NCBI GenBank assembly: GCA_015680685.1
Contig: MNCI01020980.1
Span: 474,995-538,994 of the forward strand
Reading direction: 5' to 3'
DNA from: Gnetum montanum
Lineage: Eukaryota; Streptophyta; Gnetopsida; Gnetales; Gnetaceae
Length of the DNA stretch: 64,000 nucleotides
Shown here one piece after another: positions 34,209 to 45,889 of this stretch; within the stretch, counting starts at the first letter, position 1, and every line of letters begins with the position of its first letter. The notes beneath the pieces were generated by a model. The model was given only the letters and a program-made list of their open reading frames with translations. It did not search any database and was not told where the DNA came from. The position numbers and the translations under genes are program-made.

Positions 34209-34691
34209 GTGTGTAACTAGCTTGACTAGCTGAATGTGTGTAAGCAGTGTATGCAAGCTGAGCTTGAGCAAGTCGCAAGTGAACGTTAGCGTGAGTGCAA
34301 CTTGAACGTGCATACGCTAGCTTGTGCGTAGTGTGTGCAAGCGTAGTGTATGTGCAACATAAGCGCAACACGGTGCAGCGTTTATGCGTGGTGTGCATGC
34401 ACAATGTGTGTATGCCAGATGTGTGCAGCAGTGTGTATACGCCGCATTGGGTTTTGCAGTGTGTGTATGCTGTGTTGGGTTTTCACAGCGTGTGCACACT
34501 GTACTTAATATTTTCAGCAGCGGTTGCAGAATTTACTGTATTGGTAGCAGCGTAAGAGTTTTGCAAGGATTTAATTCAATCGTGAACAGATTGGTATGGT
34601 TTAAGCAAGTTAATATTGCATTATGCACCTGATTTGCACCATGCGTGAAGGGTAACAAAATCAATGTTTTATTGGGATGGAAAATAAGATC
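34209..34691 (-). other. Leader of element B with TG/CA-rich degenerate repeats
   Basis: Between gag start and PBS, about 34210-34540 is rich in GTGTGTGYAAGC and GCGTAGTGTATGTGC-type words. The overlapping open frames on both strands here come from this low-complexity sequence. It takes the place of the 24-bp repeats in the leader of D. Confidence 0.55.
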
Positions 34692-34710
34692 GGCCCTCCT
34701 TCTAGCACCA
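34692..34710 (-). promoter_or_regulatory. Primer binding site of element B
   Basis: The minus strand reads TGGTGCTAGAAGGAGGGCC, separated from the LTR end by GAAAT. It is the clearest version of the PBS shared by B, C and D. Confidence 0.75.
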
Positions 34711-35241
34711 ATTTCTGTAGCATCTGAAATCATCGACGTATGGCTGGAGAAAAACGAATGCCAAAAGATCTTCGGAGAGATACAGTTAACCCTACCTTCG
34801 TGTGAGGGAAAGCTAGAAAAACGAAGGTAGAGTGCCTTGGATGGTCTACACGCAAATCAACCAAGGACTTCCCCAAGCGTACGCTATGGCCTACATTGGG
34901 GTTATCACCACGAAATGTAAAAAGGAGAGCGTAATGCAACAAAACATAAATGTAAAATATAGCATTTAAAAGTAAAGAGAATGTATGTAGAAACATGCAA
35001 TAAAACAGGATAATGCAAACAATGAACCAGAACAGCACAACAGAAGGTAAAAATGAAACTGTGTTGTATTGATTAACAAGATGTGCATTGGTCAAAATGT
35101 AGTTATGTATCTGGATTGCAAGTTAGATGTTAAGCTCCGATGTGAGGTGTTTGTAGGTGTTGGGGATCACGTGCATCCAGGCTCAGGATTGTTGGTTTTC
35201 TTTCTCCAAATTCCCAACCCCATTTATGTCAATGAACAAGG

Positions 35242-35249
35242 TATTTATA
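35242..35249 (-). promoter_or_regulatory. TATA box of element B 5' LTR
   Basis: TATAAATA on the minus strand in TGTATAAATACCTTG. It would drive the genomic transcript toward lower coordinates. Confidence 0.7.
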
Positions 35250-35684
35250 CATTTTGCTAGGCTCGAGAGTAAGATTTGTGAATGAGGTCAACAGCTGTGA
35301 GATGAAAAAAAATGGATCGTGTGATAAGTGTTCGATGTATAGCTATGTGTGAACTAGACGTATGTAGGTAGACTACGTTCTAAATTGGATGCACTGTATC
35401 TTACAATCTGTATTGATTTACATTACGCTCATGCATACAATTTGAAGCGTAAGAGCTTAACAAGCTCACAAATGTTGCAAATTTACAATAAAATGATAGT
35501 CTACAACAAGAGATCTTGATTCTCGCTCGCTTAGAACTTCCTGATCCATGAACTAGCTGCTGCAGGGTGCTGACATGAGTGGTCCTATGGCTGTTTGAGA
35601 TGTTTTTACTTCATCAAGGCTACCAACGTGAGTCAATCTTGTCCTAGCATGTCCTCAGTATGTCTCTGGAGTGCTTTTATTCAG

Positions 35685-35705
35685 GCTCACGCTGCCAGCG
35701 TGAGC
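35685..35705. repeat. 21-bp perfect palindrome in U3 of element B
   Basis: Arms GCTCACGCTG and CAGCGTGAGC flank a single central C. Decayed versions of the same palindrome recur in every U3 unit of B and D, which suggests a dimeric protein site or a fold in RNA. Confidence 0.7.
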
Positions 35706-36587
35706 TGGGCGTGACCTTAGTGTGACCTTGATGTGAGCAAGCTGGGATGGTACATTTGACACCAAATCTTGATCTTTGAGACTTGTCTTTCAAGCATAAC
35801 TACTATCTAACCTTGGGAACAACTTGCATGCTGAATTTCAGCCTGTTTGTGCCTTGATCCAGGTCATTTTGGCAACTCACGCTGGACTTACACTACCAGC
35901 ATGAGCTGGGCGTGACTCTAGCGTGACCTCAGCGTGAGTGCTAAAAATGGTGTATTTTTGGACTTGAAATCAAAATTCTGAGGGTTGGGACCAAGAGAAA
36001 TCATTAGTGGACCTTGAGGGGGCCTTGTGCTCTCGAAATCAGGCCATTTCAACACTATTTTAAGGTTGTTTTGAGTTACTCACGCTGGACTCATGCTGCC
36101 AGCGTGACTTGGGTATGAGCAACGAAAATGAACATTTTTGGAGCTGAAATCTGAAGTTCTAGAGGCCGAAACTTGGAGAAATCATCAATGGACCTTGAGG
36201 GTGAGTTGTACCCTCAAAATCAGACCATTTTGACACTGTTTTGGGGTTGTTTTGAGTTACTCACGCTGGACTCATGCTACTAGTGTGACTTGGGCATGAG
36301 CGACAAAAATGAACATTTTTGGAGCTGAAATCTAAATTTCTAGAGGCCAAAACTTGGAGAAATCATCAATGGACCTTGAGTTTGAGTTGTACCCTCGAAA
36401 TAAAACAATTTTAATGCTGTTTTGGGGCTATTTTAAGTTACTCACGTTGGACTCACGTTGTACTCATGCTGCCAGTGTGACCTTAGTGTGATTTCATGTC
36501 TTAACCAAATTTTTGTTCCCCAAAAGCACAAAAAACTCCAAGTTGTTCTCATTTTGAAGTGTTAGCTCCAAAATTTGGGGTGTTTTA

Positions 36588-36592
36588 GAGTG
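36588..36592. repeat. Target-site duplication GAGTG, right copy (element B)
   Basis: Matches 17606-17610 exactly. Confidence 0.9.
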
Positions 36593-36767
36593 GATCCAGG
36601 TTCACTTTGAAAATATGCTATCTCCAAAGGCTCAGAACAGTGCTAAGACATGCTCGACCTATGGAAAGGGGCATCCTACAAAGGACTATCAACTACTTAG
36701 TAAGGAATCCCATGGGGCTTGGACCATGGTGGCGAAAAAAGGGAAGGTCATGAAACCAGTTGATTAG
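36593..36767 (+). pseudogene. LINE ORF1, 3' part after element B
   Basis: The frame continues from 17605 without a shift and ends at TAG 36765-36767. It carries a degenerate zinc knuckle (CSTYGKGHPTKDYQL, two Cys replaced) and then AWTMVAKKGK, matching the WxxVxRRxR end typical of plant L1 ORF1. Confidence 0.75.
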
Positions 36768-37199
36768 GGCCAAAAGGCACAAATGAAAGCCATAATAGGA
36801 AGTGCCTTGTGGTTAGCCTAAGATGCCAAGGAGGGGCAGATGATGTAGGGCCCAACAAAGACTCATTTGGGGCCCTTGGCAGGGACAATGGATCCAATAA
36901 TGCACTATGCTTTGGAAAATAGTGGGGGTGGGGGTCTGCAAATTCATGTGTGTAGGTGTCTATGGAGGCAACCTGATCACCAGCATCAAGGGGGCCACTA
37001 CAACATACACCCACCAAGTAGCCCTTGGAATTACTGTCGCTAGGGGATTGGATCATGCTTAATTGGGGGTCATCTAGGCTAGAACTTACAAATTTGGCTA
37101 TGACCTAGACATGAAGTGAGGACAACATGGAATGTTGCAAAAGGAATAAGGTGGGCTAGCTGGATGCCTCAACAATGATGAAGAGGCTGATGCAATTAG
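36768..37199 (+). other. LINE stretch between ORF1 and ORF2 without recognised domain
   Basis: No motif was recognised. The minus-strand open frame at 36748-37056 is a shadow. In plant L1 elements this is the space before the endonuclease. Confidence 0.4.
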
Positions 37200-40100
37200 A
37201 AGTGGATGTCAGGATGTAGAGGATCTTGAAGGAGGTCTATAACAGAGATATGTCAGTGTCTCCATGAGGATCTTATCCTAGATTTGCAAGGAACAGGGTA
37301 CCCCTTATAAATGGAATATCTTGAAAATGATTGTTTAGAGTGAAGGATGTGATATTGTTTGCCTACAAGAAATGAATCTATTGGCGACCGAAGAGAGTTT
37401 GCTGCGGTGGAAGGGTTGGACTTTGATGAATTTCCCTTGTAGGGAATGCATTGGGGGTCTTGTTGTCTTGTCCAAACTCCCCATGAACTGGGTGGATAGT
37501 TCGTAGTGCACTCAAACAGTGTACCTCCCCCTACAATGGATCCAACTAACCAACATCTATGGGACGTAGGGCTTGGAGATGAGAATACAAGAACTAAAAA
37601 GGGTTATGCAGGTGGTTCCTAACATAGAAAAATGGTTATTGATGGAGGACTTCAATGAGTGACTATATCCTTAGGAGAAAATGAGTATGGATGTCATAGA
37701 TCCACTTGGTAGCATGGAGTGTGCAGAGTTCTTGCTAAGGAATAGCTTGGTAGATCTGGAGATTAAGGGTTGTAAATTCACATGGACTAATAGAAGACAT
37801 GGGTATGATCAATTTTAATCTAGGATTGATAGAGTCTGGGTGAGTATGAGGCTACTGTTGGAGCTAGACATTTAGGTGACTGGGTAGGAGAGACAGGCCT
37901 CAAATCATAGGTTGATTGTATGTTGGTCCATTGGGGGCATAGTTTAAGGCCTTCACCTTTCTAATTTGAATAGACTTGGCTGAGTAAACCTTGGCTCTGA
38001 CTATTGTTATAGGGCATCTGGTAGAACTACCCTGAAGATCGAGACTCAACAGAGTTTCTGACACAAGGGTTGAAGGCATTGAAGAATCAAATTACGATCT
38101 AAACATCAAAGGAGAAATATGGTTTTAGGACATATAGAGAATGATTGTAAGTAGACCTAAGAGGCAGGGGCCCATCTAGCTAATGAGGAGCAAGACATTT
38201 TCTATGAACTAAAAGCATTGGACAAGGAGGAGGAAGAATATTGGAGGCAAAGGGCCCAAGTGTTTTGGCTTAAGGATGGGGATAGGAACATAAATTTCTT
38301 TTATGCCATGGCCAAAGGCAAGGGGAATATGAAGTGCAAGATACATATGCAAGTGGTAAGCATCATGGCAAGTGAGTAAGAAATTGCAAATGGTCTTCAA
38401 GATTATTGGGGTAACATCTGGTGCAAGTAGGAAATGGCACCAATTTCAGTACCAATGTAGCGAATGGTGTCAGGGGCTAACAACCAAAAACTTCTTCAAC
38501 CCTTCACTCGGGTTGAACAACATAAGGTGTTATGATCAATGCAAATTAACAAGGCACTAGGGTTGATGGTTGGTTAGTTGAATTTTTTAGAGAATTTAAG
38601 GATATAATAGGGGAGAACTTGTTGGACACCTTTAATATAATGCTTCATTGGTAGCAAGTGTGAAAGGAAATTAATTGTTCTCGAATTGTGGTCCTATCAA
38701 AAGTACTAGATCCATCAAGACTTGCTCATTTTAGCCCCATAGGGATCTGCAATACATTGCTCCATCTATTTTCAAAGCCACTTGTGGCATGCTTGGCCCC
38801 TTTAATGATGAAGGTTGTGGATGTGCACCAAGCTGGGTTCATTAGGAACTTCTTCTTTCAAAACTAGGTTTTATTGCTTCAAAATATTATGCATTCATTA
38901 TGGAGGTTGTAGTTTTCAGGCATGTGCATCAAATTAGACATTGCCAAGGCCTATGACATGGTAAGATGGGTGGCCCTATAGCAAATCATGTTGTTAAAAG
39001 GCTTTAGTCCTACATTTGTTAACCTCTGTGTCCAAATGCAAAGTTCGGATCATTATTTGCTAGATATTGAAGGTCAGATGTGGGGCTTGAATGCCACAGG
39101 TAGGGGGTTACACCAAGGGGACCCACTCTCTCCCTTGCTTTTTCTCCTAGTTATGGACCTATTACAAGCTTATTGTTTTGTCGAGGGAATGCAAGGGTTA
39201 ACCATCACTGGGGAGCATTGCCTGGCCACACATTTTGTGAATGACACAATTCTATTTTCCAAGGCCATGGTACCATAGGCAAAGGCTTTAACAAGGGCCC
39301 TATATAGGATGGAGGGGGAACTGGGGTTGGTAGTTAATAAGGGAAAATTAGCCATTCATTTTGTTAATACCATGAGGCATGTGAGCACAAAAATTGTGCA
39401 GTAGCAAGATTTGTACTTGGGCATGCCAATCTTTAAGTGGCATCGAACAGGAACCTAGATTGGTCTATTGGAGAAAGTGCAGTATAAAATATTGCACTGG
39501 AGTAACCAATTCCTATTGTAGAGGGGTAAGATGATGTTGGCCTCCATGGTGTTGATGGCTACTGCCCAGTACACTGCATCTATGGTTGTCCCGTCAGTCA
39601 GGGTCATCCAAAAAGTTGACCAAATGATCACATAGTACATTTGTTTTGATTGCAAAGGGATGAGAAAGCTACACTTGGGTTGTTGACATCTAACTACAAG
39701 GCCATGGGAGGCAGGCGGAGTTTGGGTGCTCTCCTTTCTAGATGAGGTTATGCTTAGCATGTAGCACCTACTTAACAAAATGCTAATGCAACCCAAGTAG
39801 TAGGCCCCATGGACAAGGATTCTTGATGAAAAGTATACTCACTAGGAGGCAAGTAGCAGATGCTCATATCTATGGAAGAACCTATGCTACCATGTTGGAA
39901 TAATGGAGGCCAAAGGGCTATTTGGAAAACCATGGGCTGAGGTGATCACGAATTTGTATTCACCAATAGCTGGGTAGAAAGAGTTATGAACAGGTAGACT
40001 ACCAGAGAAGGTTAAATATTTTGGTTGGCTTATCCAGCATAAGGCCTTATCGATGCGGGTGACATTAAAGGTGTGGGAAACATTGGCAAATGACACTTAC

Positions 40101-40560
40101 CCTCTCTATTAGGCTGAGGTGGAGACATTCAATCATTTGATTTACCATTGCATGTTTATGGGAGAGGTTTGGCATATGACTCAACTCCTCCCTCTGATCT
40201 ACCCCTACAGGGACTCCTATGTACTGCCTATGTTATGGTCTACTTGGAAAAGAAAAAATAATTCTATCATCAGAGGACGATAGGTTCCAACATCATCTAA
40301 GATCATCAAGGCTGAGGTATTTTTGTGGATGGAAGCTACATAGGCTATGGCATGGGGGCCCATTCACAAACCTATGATCACAAAATTCACGAGAGATGCT
40401 AAATTGTGGCCTCTGATAGCTCAGATGGGTTGGGAGGACATGCTGCAACGCATGGAAGAGGAGCCTGGGTTGTTAACAGAAAGTTTTTTCACAAACTGGG
40501 AGGGTGAAAAAACAAGGTTCTGGGGTAGAAGGATTGTGCTAATGAAGAGGGTGCTATAGG
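37200..40560 (+). pseudogene. LINE (L1 type) ORF2: endonuclease, reverse transcriptase, zf-RVT (decayed)
   Basis: The endonuclease runs from about 37290: CDIVCLQEMNLL, GGLVVLSKLP, WLLMEDFNE, KGCKFTWTNRR and SNHRLI (SDHxPI expected, so Asp is lost). RT shows MCIKLDIAKAYDMV near 38930, LHQGDPLSPLLFLLVMD near 39115 and FVND at 39234-39245 in place of FADD, so motif C is inactive. A C-terminal zf-RVT region follows near 40110-40200 (AEVETFNHLIYHC). Many stops and shifts are present. Such proteins nick DNA and copy the LINE RNA at the target. It is certainly dead. Confidence 0.85.
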
Positions 40561-41718
40561 AAGTTTTGGGGGTGCAGGTGGTAAGGGAGGTTATCCCTAT
40601 GGTAGTGCACTCTCAAACATGTGCAGCTGAGTTTTTTCAGGGTGTGATGCTGCAAACTAGTAGTGGACATGTTCAAAAAGATAAGCTACCAAGGATTTGG
40701 CAAGTGCCATGGATCTCATGGATCATTTTTTTGTCCAGTCTAATCCCTGCATCATCTAGTGGGAATTCACTTTGCTTTCATTTGGTGTATCCAACCCAAT
40801 ATTTCAGTAAACATTCTACATTTTCTGTTGTGCTCTTTAAGGTAGAATAGGCCTGGGCATCACTCTAGGGTCATCCTAGTGCTTTGGAGAGCTAGGAGGG
40901 TAGATATTCCAGAGCAGGTGAGGCCTACGTTGATGCTTGTTTACCACAGGAGGCCTTTAGTCTTGGAGTAGGGAGTGCATGGGCTTGAGTAGCTTGAAGG
41001 GATTCACTAGGAGGGATAGACATCTGGGGCCAATATTAGGGAGGAGTGGCATGAAAACAAGCAAGGCAGGTGGCCTACGCATGTTAATCTGATGTAGGAG
41101 CTCAAGGCAGCTTGCTATTCAACGACAAAGTAAGTAAGATCTAAGGAAAGGGTGGTCTGGCAATTGCATTGGGAGGCGATGCAGGTAGACACACAGAGGC
41201 TCAAGGATCTACAGCTTATGGAAGACCTATTGGAGTGGCACATGGCTAAATAGGCTTAGATTGTCAAGTTGCATAGACTGAGACACGTGAGTTGCGAGGT
41301 TCTGCGGTGAAGTGAGGCACAACCAGGTGTGGCTAGAACAATTGTATTGAATGAGCAAGGTCACTTCCAAGTAAGAAGGAAGGTGACTTCAAGGGCACCC
41401 ATAGCCAAGATGTTGAGAATTGCAGGATCCACAACCACTAGTGTAACATGGGAAAATAAATGTTGAGATGGGTGCACTAGCCATCTACTAGGGATTTTTG
41501 TGGAGAGGGTTGTTGTGGAGGGCTGGGTTGGTAGAGCTTGGATGGGTTTCAACCCTACCATGTGGTAGGATTTGATTTTTGGGGGTGTGGGATGGGGGTC
41601 TATAGGCCACCAAGGAGCTCTGATGCTTTATTATGAGTGACAGCCATGCATGCACTATTGCCTTTGTACATTAATTTTTTTCATGATTAATATAGCTCAA
41701 CTTTTGCTCTAAAAAAAA
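40561..41718 (+). mobile_element. LINE 3' region and terminal A tract
   Basis: No recognisable protein. The end shows TTGTACATTAATTTTTTTC and then an eight-base A run at 41711-41718, as expected for the end of a plant L1. The target copies were not identified. Confidence 0.6.
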
Positions 41719-42402
41719 TCTTAACTAATTTTCTAAATATTTTCTAAAACAATTTACCATTTTTAATTCTAAATATTTTCATTGTTTATCAATTATAAAT
41801 TTGAAACAAATGAACAAATATTTAAATTATCTCAATGTTCATCGTAAAACACACCTGTGTTGGATTTTATTTCCCTGCCCATCCTTAATTTTGAACTAAT
41901 TCTTTATAATATCATAGCATGTCTATAAATAGATTAGGTATACAAACAAGATTTCTGTAGGCTTATATCAGATCCTTAATGTAAGGCTACCACTTTTGTT
42001 GTATGCTTGGATTATCTGAGAAAGAATGCATATCAATAATCCTCTAAAAGAAATGGCCACTACCTATACCCATACAAGGGTAGGAACAAAATAAATTGAA
42101 TATGTGCCATTAATGGTTTGCCTTAAATAAACATGGAGCTTTAACTTGTCTTAAACTAAAAAAAATTATATTTGTAAAATAAGATTGGTATTGAGTACAC
42201 AACAAGATTAAAGATGACGCATATAACTCAATGTGGGGAATAGGAAAAATTGTCAATGAAAAGAGCTTCTCAAATAGCCTAAACGTGCATCAAAGTTTGA
42301 AGCTACACTATTTCAAAAAAACCAACTTAAAAAAATTGAGTCACATCTCTTTTCAAAAATCTGAATCTGTATTTAGAGTTTAGAAAAGAGATGTGACTCA
42401 TT
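41719..42402. other. AT-rich intergenic DNA between LINE end and fibrillarin fragment
   Basis: Nothing is recognised except an inverted repeat: AGTCACATCTCTTTTC near 42342 and GAAAAGAGATGTGACTCA near 42384, separated by about 27 bases. Confidence 0.4.
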
Positions 42403-42743
42403 TCAAGCGGCCTTGTCAGCCTTCTGTTTCTTAGGCATTCTGTAACCCCCAACAACACAGGCATGATCCCTTTCAAATGGCTCTAATGTCACTTGCTCAA
42501 ACGGTTTAAACTACTCCTTCTGCAGTTTCTTTACCTCCTAAGAAAACACTGCCTTTGCTGGTACACCGGAATCAATATAGTTGGCCTAAACAAACATATA
42601 GAATAGTTAGTTGAATAATGTTACCTCAAGTAGCATAGCATTGAAGTAGTAAAAGAGATCTCCCTGAAGCATACCTTGATAGATATTACAAAATGACCTC
42701 CGTTCTTCAAAAAATGGTGAGCATTTAAGGCAACAATTCGAGG
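42403..42743 (-). pseudogene. FIB: Fibrillarin gene fragment (last two exons), pseudogene
   Basis: Fibrillarin is the 2'-O-methyltransferase of box C/D snoRNPs in the nucleolus. Minus-strand exon 42743-42675 reads [20 protein letters not shown] and IK, followed by a GT donor. After an 89-base intron ending in TTTAG, exon 42585-42403 encodes the C terminus: [40 protein letters not shown] and MPKK, then a proper stop. Length and spacing match the family C terminus. Two in-frame stops (VFS-stop-EVKK and QKE-stop-FKP) kill it, and upstream exons are absent. The retained intron shows a DNA-level copy rather than a retrocopy. Confidence 0.85.
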
Positions 42744-43291
42744 CTGTGACAAGTAAATAAATTAAACTCTTTTAGCCTTATAATGTTCCCATAAATCATA
42801 AATTAACTATAGCCTACCTAAAATGATAATGATGAATTGTTCTACATGAGAACCATTTTTTAAGTGTTCTGTTATGAACATAGGATAGGGTAACATTCAA
42901 TACATTATATCATGAAACCATGTAAATTACGTAAACATAAAATACACCATGGCATTAGACACTCGATTGGCATCATCCAATCATGATGTTCTGAAGGGGA
43001 ATCCGAGTAAATTCATCCTTTACTAGGCAACCACTTTCATTAGATAATTATGCAAAGATGTATTAAAAGGAAATTACAGACAACGTTGGACAAAAAAGAA
43101 CCACAAAACTTTGACTAATCAAAAGTAGCCTTCAACAAAGAGCATTTTAGAGCATCAGAAATTTGGGTGACATTAACCATAATGTTTGACAGATGCACTC
43201 TTCTTCCTTTGCTTGTTGACATTTCAAATATAAACTTAATATCAAAAAAACTACTACCAAAAGAAAAAGGCAAGCATTTCTAAATATACCA
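42744..43291. other. Intergenic DNA upstream of the fibrillarin fragment
   Basis: It may include intron sequence of the lost gene. I could not find the preceding fibrillarin exon in it. The end is set by the element C target copy. Confidence 0.4.
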
Positions 43292-43296
43292 ACAAG
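43292..43296. repeat. Target-site duplication ACAAG, left copy (element C)
   Basis: ACAAG precedes TGTAATGATGG of the LTR and is repeated exactly at 60404-60408 after the other LTR. Confidence 0.9.
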
Positions 43297-44681
43297 TGTA
43301 ATGATGGAAAATGTTGGTCACTGGAAACACCGAATGGGAATCCATGTACACAATTCTAACCTCGGATCTGTGCCAGGGCCATGTTGGAGAAGACGAATCT
43401 GAGGTACCCTGAACGATCTTGTCGATCAGACAGGGACTTATTTGATTAGTAAAAATTTTGTAATAATTGGATGACAAAAGGGGGATCCCAATGAGGGGAT
43501 ATAATGTCGTTAATCCTGAAAGTAATTGAAAATGATGTAAAAGATTTAATGCAATTGCAAAATCTGTATAAATAGGACATAAGAAATTGGATTTATAGAG
43601 AGTGCAATCCCAAGATTTAGGATTTAACTTATGAACAAAATATATTGGATACAATGATCACAGGTAGACTTTGATTTGGACGAAGTACATGCTAGTAGCA
43701 AGAAATTTATTTAAAGATGAAACAAGCAAAGGTCAATCTACCTTGTTCTAGCTAATCTAGGTGCAAGGAAGTCAGACCCAAGGCAGAATCTTTGTTAACC
43801 GATTGTTCTTGATCAATTATTCTTGCCAATCCCCTCCAATGTTCTCATGATCGCTGATCTTCTTTTGCTCTCTTGTCAATCTTGAAATTTTTTTTGCCCC
43901 CCTTTGATCTTTGTGAACTGGAATATTTATAAGGCTAGGGTTAGGAGAAAAACACAGTTTGGATGACGCGTGTCCTAAACTTATAAGATTTTTTTGACTT
44001 GATGTGTTTGTGTATGAAACTTGTAGCACCATGCTACATTACGCTCCAAAGCATAATGCATCGTAAAAAACTCTCATTGGGGTTTTGTCGTTGCTTACAT
44101 TACGTTGCATCGCACTGGATTACAATGCATAGCGTAGTTCGGCGTAAAGTAGCAAACCTATAAAAAATTGGAGTGTTGTTGTTGTGCTTCTTTTGTTCCT
44201 AATCAGTGGTTCCGGGGTTTATTATGCTACACTGTGTAATGTAGCGTAACAGGCCCCTTGACAAAAAAAAAAAAAAAACTTGTTGAACTGCGTGGTACAC
44301 TGCGGATTGTTGTTTAAACCTTTAAGATTTTGCTGGCTGATCGAAGTCATGAATCCTGTCATCTTTGTTGCTATGATAGAACTACCTTCTGGTCATTACG
44401 CTGCATTAAGCTATGTTACACTATGTTGCGTAATGCAGCGTAATGTGCCAAAATTTAAGATTTCACAGAAAACTTGTAAAGCTTTGAAGGCCTGCCATTG
44501 TGCATCCCTTGTTTTGTTCTATCCTTTGGAGTTTATTTGCATGCACTATGGTGCACAACATGACACAACCATTGCTTTAGCTGAAAAGGGAACTTGCTGA
44601 GCTGCGACTTGTCGCCAATCCTTGCCAAAATCGTAAGGCTTTGCTGAACCATTGAGGTCTTGACATTTTCACGGTGTTTCA
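43297..44681 (-). repeat. 3' LTR of element C
   Basis: The plus strand runs from TGTAATGATGG to GGTGTTTCA. It aligns with 59091-60403 almost throughout; 43640-43700, for example, differs from 59440-59500 at few bases. It contains a TATA box at 43924-43931 and GCTACGC/GCGTAAC-type palindrome clusters at about 44030-44440. The minus-strand open frame of 124 codons occurs in both LTRs only because the LTRs are copies. Confidence 0.93.
43924..43931 (-). promoter_or_regulatory. TATA box of element C 3' LTR
   Basis: The minus strand reads TATAAATA in CTTATAAATATTCC. The 5' LTR has TATAAATG at 59717-59724. Confidence 0.65.
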
Positions 44682-44734
44682 ATGGCCCCTCTTTGTTGAT
44701 GTTTAGAGGACTTGCCTGAAAGACATCGACAAAG
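44682..44734 (-). promoter_or_regulatory. Polypurine tract and adjoining stem-loop of element C
   Basis: PPT at 44682-44694 (minus strand AAAGAGGGGCCAT, then TGAAACACC). Arms CTTTGTTGATGT (44691-44702) and ACATCGACAAAG (44723-44734) pair over 11 of 12 positions. The tenth pair differs from element B on both arms, a compensatory change. Confidence 0.8.
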
Positions 44735-45880
44735 AATACAAAACATCAGAAAGGTAAAGGGACCAACAACATTTGTTAGCAATTGCTCAAATGTTGCTCT
44801 GTCAAACCTGGAAGTGCAAAGGTGGGGGGGGGGGGNGGAAGTGCAAAGGTGGGGAGAAGAAAGCATAGGAGGGATTTTATAGCAATGAGAGAAGGGAGGT
44901 TCGGGGAAGACTCAAGCATGTGATCATGAACCTTTCGCAAACAAGTCATTAGGCATCTTTTCACGAGTGTATTTGTGAGAAGTTATGCCGCCATATTACA
45001 TATGAAGGGTGTGCATGGACGAGTTGTGTTACGTTCGCATGGCCTGGATGAGTTGTTTTACATCCATTTTGCCAACCCCCCCNCTCTTTTTTCTGAATTA
45101 CATTTCACTAGGTAAGTTGCGTTACACCAGTTCATGGACATGAAAATGTGAAAGAACTTGATTGAATGTTCATGCTTTGTACAAACAAAGAGAAGGGTAA
45201 AGGCGGTCATAAGGATAAGGGAAGGGGAAAGCGAAGTAGGGTATCTGATGGAGGGAGAGGTAGGGTTCACACTCTAAGTAGCCAAGCTAATCTGAGTAGC
45301 CACTTTAAAATGCCGCAATGCTTCACCTTCTGATGAATGCATTTTCGATCAACGCTGTCATAACAAATAACCTGCAAAACATAATAGAGAATAGAGAGTA
45401 AAAGTAATCGTCTTAATCGCTAAGGAGGGAGGCTATTGAAATAAGTGTCATCCAAAGAAAAAAGGAGAGCGAAGGCCATGAAAGAGGAACCATAGCAAAG
45501 AGCAAGGGTTCCTATGTTGATGTCGTAGTTCATGCAACTGCCATCGATAGCTAGATTCATCTTGCTTCATCGACTAGGCAAAGAACCAGTCGGGTGAACC
45601 TACTAAGCTAGAATCTGGTGACGGTGATGGGTGGAGGCTACTAAAACCATGGATAGCCATAGTTTCTTTGAGACCCCAAGTGGCAAAGTTGATCCTAGGA
45701 GGTGCAACTAATGAGTGGTTGTCGTAGCAACATCTCCAAGGGATCAGTAGCATGCCTTTTGGCATATCCGAGGAATTAGTAGGATGCTAGTGAGATAACA
45801 ACATTGTGTCTGCTCCAACGCCTTACTTGTACCATCTGGTAGGTAGGCAGTGCAAGAGTGATCACACTCGCCTGCTTTGT
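44735..45880 (-). other. 3' untranslated region of element C with two single-N joins
   Basis: No gene is recognised. An N at 44836 lies between two copies of GGAAGTGCAAAGGTGGGG, one with an extended G run, and a second N at 45083 follows a C run. Both look like homopolymer-associated assembly joins. Confidence 0.5.
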
Positions 45881-45889
45881 GGATTGTCT

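Larger units (their letters stand above)
17611..36587 (-). mobile_element. Element B: complete 19.0-kb Tat-type Ty3/gypsy element with internal antisense gene
   Basis: On the minus strand: 5' LTR (36587-34716), PBS, leader, gag-pro (34208-30439), hairpin spacer, an eight-exon gene on the opposite strand (24905-29950 +), spacer, pol (24333-20849), hairpin spacer, A-rich 3' region, stem-loop and PPT, 3' LTR (19323-17611). Five-base target copies GAGTG flank it. All coding parts carry stops. The two LTRs differ by many substitutions and by about one 180-bp U3 unit, so the insertion is not recent. The Tat assignment rests on the second RNase H. Confidence 0.93.
34716..36587 (-). repeat. 5' LTR of element B
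   Basis: The plus strand runs from TGTAGCATCTG to GGGTGTTTTA. TATA box at 35242-35249 (minus strand). U3 repeats of about 180 bp occupy about 35690-36480. It aligns with 17611-19323 and has about one more U3 unit. Confidence 0.93.

Noticed and set aside
34165-34632. Several overlapping open frames on both strands rich in His, Thr, Val and Cys
   Set aside because: They are produced by TG/CA-type degenerate repeats in the leader of element B.
43280-43654. 124-codon frame repeated at 59090-59446, resembling a conserved gene pair
   Set aside because: The two copies are the LTRs of element C, so similarity comes from the LTR duplication and not from coding selection.
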